64,000 nucleotides of DNA from Marinovum sp048263515 (GCF_048263515.1 NZ_JBLXEC010000013.1:1-64000); one strand, 5' to 3'; positions 50,859-59,613 are shown, counted from the first letter of the stretch. Numbers and translations: made by a program. Notes: generated by a model not told the origin, from the letters alone.

Positions 50859-52499
50859 ATGCCCGAGCTTGTGATCCATCTGCGTGGGGCCTTGCGGATC
50901 GTGACGGCGCAGGGCGCGGCGGTCCAGGGGCTGACGCGGCGGGGCCAGGCGATGCTGGCCTGCCTGGCGCTTCAGCCGGGACTGCGGGCGGAACGGGGCT
51001 ATCTGGCGGAACTGCTCTGGAGCGACCGCTCCGAGGGGCAATCGCGGGCCTCGCTGCGGCAGGAGTTGTCAGTGTTGCGGCGTTGCCTGCCAGAGGGGGT
51101 CCTGCAGGCCGATCGGCAGGCGGTCTGGCTGGAACCCGAGGCGGTGCAGATCGAGGCGGTGGGGCCGGGGGTGCTTCTGGAGGGGTTCGACCTGGCCTCG
51201 GAGGGGTTCGAGGACTGGCTGCGCATGGCGCGGTCGGCGCAGGTTTCCGAGACGCCGGAGCCGGAGCCAAAGCCGAAACCGGCGCCGGACCGGGGGCAGG
51301 GGCCGCGCGCGGTCGAGCCGACGCTGGCAGTGCTGCCCTTCGAGGAATTCGGCGCGGCCGAGGCCGACATGTTCGCCGATGGCGTGGTCGACGAGATCAC
51401 CAGCGCGCTCAGCCGCTGCCGGGATGTGCGCGTCATCGCCCGGCAATCGGCCTTTGCGCTCGGCGGCGAGGGGCTCTCGGTGCCGGAGGCGGCAGAGCGG
51501 CTCGGGGCGGATTACGTGGTCGAAGGCTCGGTGCGCCGCGCGGGCGACAGGGTGCGGATCTCGGTGCAGCTGGTGCAGGGGCGCGACGGCCATACGCTCT
51601 GGACCGCGCGGTTCGACGACCGGCTGGACGATCTGTTCGACCTGCTCGACCGGATCGCGGCTCAGGTGGCGGGGCAGGTGCTGCCCAACCTGCGCGCCGC
51701 CGAGATCGCCCGCGCCCGCGCGCGGCCGCCGCAGGACCGCACCGCCTACGAGCTGATGCTGACCGCGCTGCCGCATTTCTGGGCTCACCGCGCCGAAGAG
51801 AACGTGCGCGCCATCGCGCTGCTCGAGCAGGCGCTGGAACACCAGCCGGATTACGCCCCGGCGATGGCCTACAAGGCCTGGTGCCACGCGCATCACTGTT
51901 GTTACACCTGGACCACCGATGGCGCGCCGCACCGCGACGCCGCCGAAGCGCTGGTGGCCCGCGCCGCGCCGCTGGTGCAGGACGATCCCGGCGCGCTGGT
52001 GGCGCTGTCGGCGGCCTGCGGGCTGGCGCTGAACGATTTTGCCAGGGCACGGTCGCTGGTCGACCGGGCTCTGCAGCTTGATCCCAACAACGCCTGGGGC
52101 TGGCTGCGGCTGGGCTGGACGGCGGTTTATATCGCCGAGTTCGACACTGCCATGGCGGCCTTTGACCGCTATGACCAGCTCAGCCCGCTCGATCCTTTCC
52201 ACTTCAACGGGCTGTTCGGCCGCTCGGCGGCGCTGCGGGCGATGGGGCGGTTCGACGAATCGGTGGCGCTCTGCGAGCAGGGCCTGCGCGAGGGCGCCGG
52301 CGTGACCTGGGCCTACCGGATGCTGTTTGGCACCCATTGGCTGGCCGGTCGGCGGCAAGAAGCGATGGCGGCGGCCCGCAAGTGGCGCGCCGCCTATCCC
52401 GAGATCACGCTTGAGCGGGCGCGCAACCTGATGCCGAAATGGCAGCATGACCCGGCCTATGCCGAGGCGCTGCACGAATTGTGGAGTGAGGACGAGTGA
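50859..52499 (+). CDS. winged-helix regulator with TolB-like and TPR regions
   Basis: 546 residues from ATG at 50859. The start is uncertain: GAGGAG is 13 bases upstream, and an earlier ATG is at 50811. The N-terminal 100 residues are a SARP/OmpR-type DNA-binding domain (LRGALRIV, GQAMLACLAL, LWSDRSEGQSRASLRQELSVLRR). Then comes a Pro/Lys linker, a TolB-like domain (PTLAVLPFEEFGAAE, YVVEGSVRRAGDRVRI) and TPR repeats. It is a paralogue of the gene at 36720. The target genes are not apparent. Confidence 0.8.
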   Translation: MPELVIHLRGALRIVTAQGAAVQGLTRRGQAMLACLALQPGLRAERGYLAELLWSDRSEGQSRASLRQELSVLRRCLPEGVLQADRQAVWLEPEAVQIEAVGPGVLLEGFDLASEGFEDWLRMARSAQVSETPEPEPKPKPAPDRGQGPRAVEPTLAVLPFEEFGAAEADMFADGVVDEITSALSRCRDVRVIARQSAFALGGEGLSVPEAAERLGADYVVEGSVRRAGDRVRISVQLVQGRDGHTLWTARFDDRLDDLFDLLDRIAAQVAGQVLPNLRAAEIARARARPPQDRTAYELMLTALPHFWAHRAEENVRAIALLEQALEHQPDYAPAMAYKAWCHAHHCCYTWTTDGAPHRDAAEALVARAAPLVQDDPGALVALSAACGLALNDFARARSLVDRALQLDPNNAWGWLRLGWTAVYIAEFDTAMAAFDRYDQLSPLDPFHFNGLFGRSAALRAMGRFDESVALCEQGLREGAGVTWAYRMLFGTHWLAGRRQEAMAAARKWRAAYPEITLERARNLMPKWQHDPAYAEALHELWSEDE

Positions 52500-52518
52500 T
52501 CGGGGCCCTGCGCCCGGC

Positions 52519-53019
52519 TCAGGCGCTCTTGCTCAGCCGGTCTTCCAGAACGTCGAACGGCACGCCCGGTTCGTCCTTGGCGCCGCGGATCACCAGCGAG
52601 GTCTTGACCGAGGCGACGTTGGGCGCGGTCAGCAGCTGTCCGGTCAGAAAGCTCTGAAAGCTCGACAGATCCGGCGCCACGCATTTCAGGATGAAGTCGA
52701 CCTCGCCGTTGAGCATGTGGCACTCGCGCACCAAAGGCCACTCGCGGCAGCGATTCTCGAAGGCCGAGAGATCGGCCTCGGCCTGGCTGACGAGGCCCAC
52801 CATGGCAAAGACCTGCACCTCGAAGCCCAGTTCGCGGGCGTCGATGTCGGCATGGTAGCCGCGGATGTAGCCCTGCTCCTCGAGCGTGCGCACCCGGCGC
52901 AGACAGGGCGGCGCCGAGATGCCGACGCGGCGCGCCAACTCTACGTTTGTCATCCGTCCATCGGCCTGAAGTTCGGCCAGGATTTTACGGTCGATCGGGT
53001 CTAGTCGAGTTCCCGGCAT
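52519..53019 (-). CDS. Lrp/AsnC-family regulator
   Basis: 166 residues: N-terminal AsnC winged helix (LDPIDRKILAELQADGRMTNVELARRVGISAPPCLRRVRTLEEQGYI) and a RAM ligand domain (GFEVQVFAMVGL, HMLNGEVDFILKC). Usually octameric, sensing amino acids. It faces trxB across about 200 bases that hold a perfect TGTTATAACA palindrome 26 bases upstream of its start. Confidence 0.93.
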   Translation of the reverse strand: MPGTRLDPIDRKILAELQADGRMTNVELARRVGISAPPCLRRVRTLEEQGYIRGYHADIDARELGFEVQVFAMVGLVSQAEADLSAFENRCREWPLVRECHMLNGEVDFILKCVAPDLSSFQSFLTGQLLTAPNVASVKTSLVIRGAKDEPGVPFDVLEDRLSKSA

Positions 53020-53044
53020 GTGTCCCCTCCGCCGAAATTGCGTT

Positions 53045-53054
53045 TGTTATAACA
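53045..53054. promoter_or_regulatory. TGTTATAACA palindrome, candidate Lrp site
   Basis: A perfect 10-bp palindrome 26 bases upstream of the Lrp-like gene, in a region of lower GC content shared with the divergent trxB promoter. Autoregulation is the simplest guess. Confidence 0.45.
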
Positions 53055-53221
53055 GACACGGAGGCCGCAGCAATAATGTTTCGTATTTACGCAACATTCT
53101 TTTTGACGGTCCGCTCTGGCCGGTCGCCGCGTGCATGGCGGGTCTGCTTGGTCTTTTCGTCGGGCGACGGGAGGGCTATATGCGGCCTCTGACATGCAAG
53201 CGCAAGCCAAAGGGGCACCAC

Positions 53222-54223
53222 ATGGCCGAGACACGCCACACCAAAGTTCTGATCATCGGGTCCGGCCCTGCGGGCTATACCGCCGGGGTCTATGCCAGCC
53301 GTGCCATGCTGAACCCGATCCTGGTGCAGGGGATCGAGCCCGGCGGCCAGCTGACCACCACCACCGAGGTCGAGAACTGGCCCGGCGATACCGAGGTGCA
53401 GGGGCCTGACCTGATGGTGCGGATGGAGGCCCATGCCAAGGAAATGGGCACCGAGATCATCGGCGACATCATCACCGCGCTCGACACGTCGAAGCGGCCC
53501 TTCGTGGCCAAGGGCGACAGCGGCACCACCTATACCGCCGACGCGGTGATCCTCGCCACCGGCGCGCGCGCCAAATGGCTGGGGCTGCCGTCGGAAGAGG
53601 CCTTCAAGGGCTTCGGCGTCTCGGCCTGCGCCACCTGTGACGGCTTCTTCTACCGCGGTCAGGAGATCGTCGTGGTCGGCGGTGGCAACACCGCCGTGGA
53701 AGAGGCGCTGTTCCTGACCAACTTCGCCTCCAAGGTGACGCTGATCCACCGCCGCGACGAGCTGCGCGCCGAGAAGATCCTGCAGGAGCGCCTGCTGAAA
53801 CATCCGAAGATCGAGACCCTGTGGTTCCACCAGCTCGACGAGGTCTTCGGCACCGACATGCCCAAGGGCGTCGAGGGTGTGCGGGTCAAGAACGTCAAGA
53901 CCGGCGAGATCACCGAGATCCCCTGCAAGGGCGTCTTCATCGCCATCGGCCATGCCCCGGCGACCGAGCTGGTCAAGGACACGCTCGAGCTGCACAACGG
54001 CGGCTACGTCAAGGTCGAGCCGGGCTCGACCCGCACCTCGGTCCCGGGCATCTTTGCCGCCGGCGACCTGACCGACCACGTCTATCGCCAGGCGGTGACC
54101 TCGGCCGGCATGGGCTGCATGGCGGCGCTGGATGCCGAGAAATTCCTCGCCGAACACGGCGAGGCCGAGCGCAGCGACGAAGCCGTGACCGAGCCCTTGG
54201 GCTACGGCGCCGAAACCGCGTAG
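53222..54223 (+). CDS. trxB: thioredoxin reductase
   Basis: 333 residues with FAD site GSGPAGYTAGVYASRA, redox pair C136-AT-C139, NADPH site VVVGGGNTAVEEALFL, and GIFAAGDLTDHVYRQA. It reduces thioredoxin with NADPH. ATG at 53222 is far downstream of the open frame start, which begins in the intergenic region. The stop codon TAG is part of a dispersed palindrome. Confidence 0.95.
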   Translation: MAETRHTKVLIIGSGPAGYTAGVYASRAMLNPILVQGIEPGGQLTTTTEVENWPGDTEVQGPDLMVRMEAHAKEMGTEIIGDIITALDTSKRPFVAKGDSGTTYTADAVILATGARAKWLGLPSEEAFKGFGVSACATCDGFFYRGQEIVVVGGGNTAVEEALFLTNFASKVTLIHRRDELRAEKILQERLLKHPKIETLWFHQLDEVFGTDMPKGVEGVRVKNVKTGEITEIPCKGVFIAIGHAPATELVKDTLELHNGGYVKVEPGSTRTSVPGIFAAGDLTDHVYRQAVTSAGMGCMAALDAEKFLAEHGEAERSDEAVTEPLGYGAETA

Positions 54224-54274
54224 GGTGGGTTTGTAACCCACCGCCCCGGAAAGTGGGTTGAAAACCCACCCTAC
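54220..54274. repeat. two palindromes of the GTAGGGTGGGTT family, copies 3 and 4
   Basis: GTAGGGTGGGTTTGTAACCCACC is followed by GTGGGTT-GAA-AACCCACCCTAC in opposite sense, giving an inverted pair. The first unit begins inside the last codons of trxB and supplies its stop codon. Confidence 0.8.
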
Positions 54275-54406
54275 GGCCAGTGAATGCCGTCCGCTCTGCG
54301 GGCGGCTTTTTCGGTTCCGCCATGCGTCTGCTGCAGAGCGGCATTTCGGCAACGACCCGCGCGAGGCCCATTTTCGGGCTTTCCTGACGCAACGTCCTGT
54401 GCGATG

Positions 54407-54422
54407 TGTTCAGCGTTGAACA
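54407..54422. promoter_or_regulatory. 16-bp palindrome upstream of the MarR-sat fusion
   Basis: TGTTCA-GCGT-TGAACA, ending 18 bases before the start codon. It is well placed as the operator of the winged-helix module encoded just downstream. Confidence 0.55.
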
Positions 54423-54440
54423 TACTTTGAGTCGCCCAGA

Positions 54441-56516
54441 ATGGCCCCGCCCAGACCGACACCGATCACCGACGAGGAAGGCCATGTCTTCCGGCTCCTG
54501 CGCCAGCTCGATCTGGCGCCGGAGGCATCGCAGCGGTCGATCGCCGAGGCGCTGGGGGTGTCGCTGGGCACCTTGAACACGCGGCTCAAGTCTGCCGAGG
54601 CGGCCGGGTTCATCAAGATCAGCGAGCGCGCAGGCCCCGACCGGCGCCAGCGCTTCGCCTATGTGCTGACCCCGCGCGGGGCAGCCATGAAGAACCGGCT
54701 GACCGACCGTTTCCTCGCCCGCAAGCTGGCGGAATATGAAGCGCTCCATGCCGAACTGACAGGCTCTTCCAGTGGCCTTGTCCCCATCAAACACAGGACT
54801 GAATTGATGCAGAACAACCTGGCTCCGATCCCGGAACTCTATGTCTCCTACGAGAGCGCCCAGAAACTGAAGGTCGAGGCCGGCGAGTTGGTCAGCCACG
54901 ATCTGACCCCGCGCCAGATCTGTGATCTGGAACTGCTGATGAACGGCGGCTTCAACCCGCTCAAGGGCTTCCTGACCGAGGAAGACTACAACAGCGTCGT
55001 CGAGACCATGCGCCTGGCCGATGGCACGCTCTGGCCGATGCCGATCACCCTCGACGTCAGCGAGAAATTCGCCGAAAGCCTCGAGATCGGGCAGGACATC
55101 GCCCTGCGCGATCAGGAAGGCGTGATCCTCGGCACGATGACCGTGACCGACCGCTGGGTGCCCAACAAGGCGCGCGAGGCGGAAAAGGTCTTTGGCGCCG
55201 ATGATCCCGCCCACCCGGCGGTGAACTACCTGCACAACCAGGCCGGCAAGGTCTATCTGGGCGGTCCGGTCACCGGCATCCAGCAGCCGGTGCATTACGA
55301 TTTCCGCGGCCGTCGCGACACGCCCAACGAGCTGCGCGCCCTGTTCCGCAAGCTAGGCTGGCGCAAGGTCGTGGCCTTCCAGACCCGCAACCCGCTGCAC
55401 CGCGCCCACCAGGAGCTGACCTTCCGCGCCGCCAAGGAAGCCCAGGCCAACCTGCTGATCCACCCGGTGGTCGGCATGACCAAGCCCGGCGACGTCGATC
55501 ACTTCACCCGCGTGCGCTGCTACGAGGCGGTGCTGGACAAGTATCCGGCGGCCACCACCAACATGTCGCTGCTGAACCTCGCGATGCGCATGGCCGGCCC
55601 GCGCGAGGCGGTCTGGCACGGGTTGATCCGCGCCAACCACGGCTGCACCCACTTCATCGTCGGCCGTGACCACGCCGGCCCCGGCAAGAACTCGGCCGGT
55701 GAGGATTTCTACGGCCCCTATGACGCCCAGGACCTGTTCCGCGAATACCAGAGTGAGATCGGCGTCGAGATGGTCGACTTCAAGCACATGGTCTATGTCC
55801 AGGAGCGCGCGCAATACGAGCCCGCCGACGAGATCGAGGATCGCGACAACGTCACCATCCTCAACATCTCGGGCACCGAGCTGCGCCGCCGCCTGCAGGA
55901 AGGTCTCGAAATCCCCGAGTGGTTCTCCTTCCCCGAGGTGGTGTCGGAACTGCGCCGCACCCGTCCGCCGCGGGCCAAGCAGGGCTTTACCGTGTTCTTC
56001 ACCGGTCTCTCCGGCTCCGGCAAATCCACAATCGCCAACGCTCTGATGGTCAAGCTGATGGAAATGGGCGGCCGCCCGGTGACGCTGCTCGACGGCGACA
56101 TCGTCCGCAAGAACCTGTCAAGCGAGCTGGGCTTCTCCAAGGAGCACCGCGACCTTAACATCCGCCGCATCGGCTATGTCGCCTCGGAGATCACCAAGAA
56201 CGGCGGCATCGCCATCTGTGCGCCGATCGCGCCTTATGCCACCACCCGCCGCGCCGTGCGCGAGGATGTCGAACAGTTCGGCGCCTTCATCGAGGTGCAT
56301 GTGGCCACCACGCTCGAGGAATGCGAGCGGCGTGACCGCAAGGGGCTCTACAAGCTGGCGCGCGAAGGCAAGATCAAGGAGTTCACCGGGATCTCCGATC
56401 CCTACGACGTGCCCGAGAACCCCGAGCTGCGGGTCGAGACCGAGAATGTGGACGTCGACAACTGCGCCCACCAGGTGATCCTCAAGCTCGAGAGCATGGG
56501 CCTGATCGCCGGCTGA
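54441..56516 (+). CDS. MarR-type DNA-binding module fused in frame to sulfate adenylyltransferase/APS kinase
   Basis: One open frame of 691 codons. Residues 1-110 form a MarR/EPS-associated winged helix (EEGHVFRLLRQLDL, QRSIAEALGVSLGTLNTRLKSAEAAGFI, YVLTPRGAAMKNRLTDRFLARKLAEYEAL). After a 12-residue linker, residues 123-691 are a complete bifunctional enzyme: ATP sulfurylase (TRNPLHRAHQELT, GRDHAGPGKNS) and APS kinase (FTGLSGSGKST, DGDIVRKNLS). The enzyme part starts with its own ATG at 54807, with AGGA eight bases upstream, and from there has the usual 569 residues. So cells may make the fusion, the enzyme alone, or both. The enzyme activates sulfate; the regulator role is inferred. Confidence 0.85.
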   Translation: MAPPRPTPITDEEGHVFRLLRQLDLAPEASQRSIAEALGVSLGTLNTRLKSAEAAGFIKISERAGPDRRQRFAYVLTPRGAAMKNRLTDRFLARKLAEYEALHAELTGSSSGLVPIKHRTELMQNNLAPIPELYVSYESAQKLKVEAGELVSHDLTPRQICDLELLMNGGFNPLKGFLTEEDYNSVVETMRLADGTLWPMPITLDVSEKFAESLEIGQDIALRDQEGVILGTMTVTDRWVPNKAREAEKVFGADDPAHPAVNYLHNQAGKVYLGGPVTGIQQPVHYDFRGRRDTPNELRALFRKLGWRKVVAFQTRNPLHRAHQELTFRAAKEAQANLLIHPVVGMTKPGDVDHFTRVRCYEAVLDKYPAATTNMSLLNLAMRMAGPREAVWHGLIRANHGCTHFIVGRDHAGPGKNSAGEDFYGPYDAQDLFREYQSEIGVEMVDFKHMVYVQERAQYEPADEIEDRDNVTILNISGTELRRRLQEGLEIPEWFSFPEVVSELRRTRPPRAKQGFTVFFTGLSGSGKSTIANALMVKLMEMGGRPVTLLDGDIVRKNLSSELGFSKEHRDLNIRRIGYVASEITKNGGIAICAPIAPYATTRRAVREDVEQFGAFIEVHVATTLEECERRDRKGLYKLAREGKIKEFTGISDPYDVPENPELRVETENVDVDNCAHQVILKLESMGLIAG
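54795..54809 (+). promoter_or_regulatory. internal ribosome site and start of the sat/cysC part
   Basis: AGGA (54795-54798), eight spacer bases, then ATG at 54807 (MQNNLAPIPEL). Translation from here gives a normal-length sat/cysC enzyme without the DNA-binding module. Confidence 0.6.
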
Positions 56517-56609
56517 TCCGGCGCGCTCTTCCGCCCGTCTCCGGGCGTCCTCGCGAGGAGACCCCCGCAAGGGGGCGAAGAGCGGCGGTGGATATTGGTC
56601 GAGCAAAGG

Positions 56610-56642
56610 AAAAGGCCGCGGAGCATCTCCGCGGCCTTTTTC
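56610..56642. terminator. bidirectional terminator
   Basis: AAAGGCCGCGGAG and CTCCGCGGCCTTT form a perfect 13-bp stem with a 3-base loop, with T-runs on both strands. It separates the sat/cysC gene from the convergent PhzF-like gene. Confidence 0.9.
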
Positions 56643-56652
56643 CGTCTTGCCC

Positions 56653-57537
56653 TCAAAGATGCAGCGTGCCGCTCATCAGCACATGCGCCTGGCCGGCGAC
56701 CCTTACGCCGGTGATCGCCTCAGGCGGGCCCAGCACCTCGACCTCGGCCGATCCGGGCCGGCCCATGCCATGGCCCTGTTCGGCGGTATAACGCGGGCTG
56801 TCGATCAGCCCGTGATGCCAGAGCCAGGCCGCCGCGGCGCCGGTGGCCGATCCGGTAAAGGCATCCTCAGGCGGATTGGGCGGCGGCAGCAGCAGCCGGC
56901 CGAAGGTGTCGCCGGCCTCGGTCATGCCCTGACGCACGATGATATAGGGTTCGCTCATCTCGCCCGGACCCGCGCCCAGGTGGCGCATCATCGCCTCGAG
57001 CGCCGGCACGTCCAGCCGCGCGCGAAGGGCGGTGTCGACATCGCCCAGCAGGGTGATGCAGAAGGGCAGGCCGGTCGAGACGATCTCCGGCGGGGCAAGG
57101 ATGTCCTCGGGGCGCAGGCTCAGAGCCGCGGCCACCATCTCGCGCGGCACCTCGGGGCCGAAGCGCGGCGCGACCTGTGTCATGCTGACGCCGATCCCGG
57201 TCTCGTCGCGGCTGGCCTCCACCGGCACCAGCCCGGCGCCGGTTTCCAGCACCAGCGGGCCGGGCTGCGCCAGCCCGCGGTGCAGCAGCGAAGCGACGCT
57301 GGCCACCGTGGGGTGGCCGGCAAAGGGTATCTCGCCGCTGGCCAGGAAGTAGCGGACCCGCAGGTCGGCCCGCTCGGAGGGGCCGAGGAAGGTGCATTCC
57401 ACCAGCGAGGTCTCCCGGACGAAGGCCATGCAGGTCTCGTCGTCCAGCCTGGCGGCGTCATGGACAACGGCGCAGCCGTTGCCGCCGAAGGGCCGCGCGC
57501 TGAAGGCATCGACCCAATCGACGGCAAACTCGGCCAT
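56653..57537 (-). CDS. PhzF-family isomerase/epimerase-like protein
   Basis: 294 residues. The PhzF marks are DWVDAFSARPFGGNGCAVV at the start with the catalytic Glu in ETSLVECTFL, IPFAGHPTVASVASLL, and GSATGAAAAWLWHHGL. The natural substrate of such stand-alone members is unknown. Its ATG overlaps the stop of the DUF1150 gene by one base (TGATG), so it is coupled to the hsp20 operon. Confidence 0.92.
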   Translation of the reverse strand: MAEFAVDWVDAFSARPFGGNGCAVVHDAARLDDETCMAFVRETSLVECTFLGPSERADLRVRYFLASGEIPFAGHPTVASVASLLHRGLAQPGPLVLETGAGLVPVEASRDETGIGVSMTQVAPRFGPEVPREMVAAALSLRPEDILAPPEIVSTGLPFCITLLGDVDTALRARLDVPALEAMMRHLGAGPGEMSEPYIIVRQGMTEAGDTFGRLLLPPPNPPEDAFTGSATGAAAAWLWHHGLIDSPRYTAEQGHGMGRPGSAEVEVLGPPEAITGVRVAGQAHVLMSGTLHL

Positions 57538-57764
57538 CAGTGAACGGCGACCGGTGCCATGTCGTGCTGGCGCGCCAGCACGAAGGCCAGCTTGCGGTCG
57601 GCCACCAGCGCCAGCTGTTCGCCATCCTCGCGGTGGACGGCATAGAGCGTCTCGGCCCCATGCGCCTGGTTGCGGATGGCTTCCGGCAGGTCGGCCACCG
57701 CGACGGGTTTGACATAGACGATATTGCGCGGCACCGAATGGCCGAAATCGAATTGCGTGTTCAT
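57537..57764 (-). CDS. DUF1150 small protein
   Basis: 75 residues. DUF1150 pattern: FDFGHSVPRNIVYVKPVAVADLP, LYAVHREDGEQLALVADRKLAFVLAR. It lies five bases after the Hsp20 stop, as usual for this family in alphaproteobacteria, suggesting a chaperone-linked role. The function is not known. Confidence 0.9.
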   Translation of the reverse strand: MNTQFDFGHSVPRNIVYVKPVAVADLPEAIRNQAHGAETLYAVHREDGEQLALVADRKLAFVLARQHDMAPVAVH

Positions 57765-57769
57765 GACAC

Positions 57770-58183
57770 TCACCTTTTCCTGATGTTGATGGTCTGGACC
57801 ACGGTATCGGGGCGCTGCATCGTCAGATCGACATGCAGGAGCCCGTTCTCCATCACCGCTTCGCCCACTTCCACGCCATCGGCGAGCACGAAGCTGCGCT
57901 GGAACTGCCGCGCGGCGATGCCGCGATGCAGGAAGACCCGCTCGCCGCCATCCTCGCGTTGCCGGCCGCGGATGACGAGCTGGCGGTCCTCGACGGTGAT
58001 GGAGAGATCGCCTTCGCCAAATCCGGCCACGGCAAGCGTGATGCGGTAAGCCTGATCGGAGGTCTGTTCGATGTTGAAAGGCGGATAGCCTTCGTTTCCG
58101 GTCTTCGCCGTGCGTTCCAGCAGGCGCTCCAGCTGCTCGAACCCCAGCATATGGGGGTATGAGCCCAAGGTCAGTTTTGTCAT
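57770..58183 (-). CDS. small heat-shock protein (Hsp20/IbpA type)
   Basis: 137 residues: alpha-crystallin domain (PPFNIEQTSDQAYRITLAVAGFGEGDLSITVEDRQLVIRG, then GLLHVDL) and a C-terminal INIRKR tail of the IxI type. It holds unfolding proteins during stress. AAAGGA sits before ATG at 58183; a longer frame upstream was dropped. Heads the operon with DUF1150 and the PhzF-like gene. Confidence 0.94.
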   Translation of the reverse strand: MTKLTLGSYPHMLGFEQLERLLERTAKTGNEGYPPFNIEQTSDQAYRITLAVAGFGEGDLSITVEDRQLVIRGRQREDGGERVFLHRGIAARQFQRSFVLADGVEVGEAVMENGLLHVDLTMQRPDTVVQTINIRKR

Positions 58184-58338
58184 GACACGTCCTTTGGCAA
58201 GCGACATCTCTCGGCCGGTCCCATCTGCGGCAACCGGTCCGATACGAATATGGTGTGGCATCCGGCGGCCTGCAAGACCTTTGCCAAAAGCCTTTGGACC
58301 CTCTATTCTGTATCTCTGCCCGCGATGGAGAATAGTGG

Positions 58339-58563
58339 ATGAACATGCAGACCGAACTGGCGATGAAGACCGACGAGGTTTTGCGCGTCGAACTCGAGGT
58401 CTTCAAACGCGAGCACCGCGATCTCGACGAGGCGATCGATGCACTCCAGGCCGAGGGCCGCGCCGACGCGCTGACCCTGCAGCGGCTGAAGAAGAAGAAG
58501 CTGATGCTGAAGGACAAGATCGCCCAGATCGAGGACCGGCTGCTGCCCGACATCATCGCTTGA
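58339..58563 (+). CDS. YdcH-family (DUF465) small protein
   Basis: 74 residues, almost entirely helical and charged (FKREHRDLDEAIDALQ, LTLQRLKKKKLMLKDKIAQIEDRLLPDIIA), typical of DUF465 coiled-coil proteins. The function is unknown. Its stop overlaps the start of the next gene (TTGA). Confidence 0.9.
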   Translation: MNMQTELAMKTDEVLRVELEVFKREHRDLDEAIDALQAEGRADALTLQRLKKKKLMLKDKIAQIEDRLLPDIIA

Positions 58564-59498
58564 TCCGCCCCCGGTGGCGCCGCTGGCTGCGACGGCTGGT
58601 CCTGGGGCTTCTGGCGCTGGTCTGCCTGCTGGCGCTGGCGCTCGGGGTGCAGCACCTGCGGCTCTCGGCCAGGCCCGCGCTGGTGCCACCACCGCCCGGC
58701 GCGCTGCGCGTCGCCACCCACAACGTGCATTACATAATCACCCGGCGCGAGACCGGCCCCTGGTCGCTGTCCGATTGGGAGCGGCGCAAGCCGGCGCTCG
58801 ACGCCGCCTTCAAGGCGCTGCGCGCCGATCTGGTGGCGTTCCAGGAAATGGAGAGCTTTTCCGGCGGCAGCGGCAGCGACCTGAACCTCGCCCGCGACTG
58901 GCTGCTGCAGCAGAACCCCGGCTATGCCGCCGCCGCCACCGGCCCCTGGCAGGTGTTTCCGCCGACCCAGCCGATCCTCTATCGCCGCGACCGGCTGGAA
59001 CTGCTGGACCAGGGCTGGTTCTTCTTTTCCGAGACCCCGAAGGTGATCTATTCGCGCACCTTCAATGGGTCCTGGCCGGCCTTTGCCTCCTGGGCGGAGT
59101 TCCGGGACCGGCAGGGCGGGGCGGCGTTCCGGGTGCTGAACGTTCACCTGGATTATTCCAGCCTGAGCAACCGGCGGAAATCGGTGGCGCTGATCCGCGA
59201 CCGGCTGCTGACCTGGCGCGCGGGCGGCCACCGGGTGATGCTGTTCGGCGATCTCAACGCCTGGCGCGGCGCGCCGCTGTTGCGGCCGCTGGAGCGGGCG
59301 GGAGTGACGTTCCTGCCGGTCCGGGGCGCGACCTATCACCTGAACCGCGGTCTGAACCTCCTTGGTGCGATCGACCATATTGCGCTGGGGGAGGGCATCC
59401 GGGCGCTGGGGGTGCCGATGGTGCTGCGCGAGAGGGTGGGGCGGGTCTTGCCGAGTGAACATTATCCGGTGGTGGCGGATGTGGCTTTTGACGGATAG
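58560..59498 (+). CDS. endonuclease/exonuclease/phosphatase-family protein, membrane-anchored
   Basis: 312 residues from TTG at 58560, chosen because it overlaps the DUF465 stop (TTGA) and gives a basic N-terminus followed by one membrane helix (about 10-32). The EEP domain follows: VATHNVHY, DLVAFQEME, NVHLDYSS, MLFGDLNAW and the final HYPVVADV. It probably cuts phosphodiester or sugar phosphates outside the cytoplasm. Its 3' end is duplicated downstream. Confidence 0.85.
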   Translation: MIRPRWRRWLRRLVLGLLALVCLLALALGVQHLRLSARPALVPPPPGALRVATHNVHYIITRRETGPWSLSDWERRKPALDAAFKALRADLVAFQEMESFSGGSGSDLNLARDWLLQQNPGYAAAATGPWQVFPPTQPILYRRDRLELLDQGWFFFSETPKVIYSRTFNGSWPAFASWAEFRDRQGGAAFRVLNVHLDYSSLSNRRKSVALIRDRLLTWRAGGHRVMLFGDLNAWRGAPLLRPLERAGVTFLPVRGATYHLNRGLNLLGAIDHIALGEGIRALGVPMVLRERVGRVLPSEHYPVVADVAFDG

Positions 59499-59560
59499 GG
59501 GGCTCTGCCCCCGGCCTTTGGCCTCCCCCGAGGGTATTTTGAGCAAGAGGAAGACAGGGG
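59460..59560 (+). repeat. dispersed repeat, copy overlapping the EEP gene 3' end
   Basis: Runs from CATTATCCGGTGG in the last codons of the EEP gene through the GGGGGCTCTGCCCCC hairpin, GGCCTTTGGCC, and GAGGGTATTTTGAGCAAGAGGAAGAC. It is repeated 154 bases on. Confidence 0.8.
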
Positions 59561-59613
59561 TTGGTGAAGATGCTGCGGCCGGATTCAAGCCGGGGTGGGG
59601 CTGGACGATTGAC

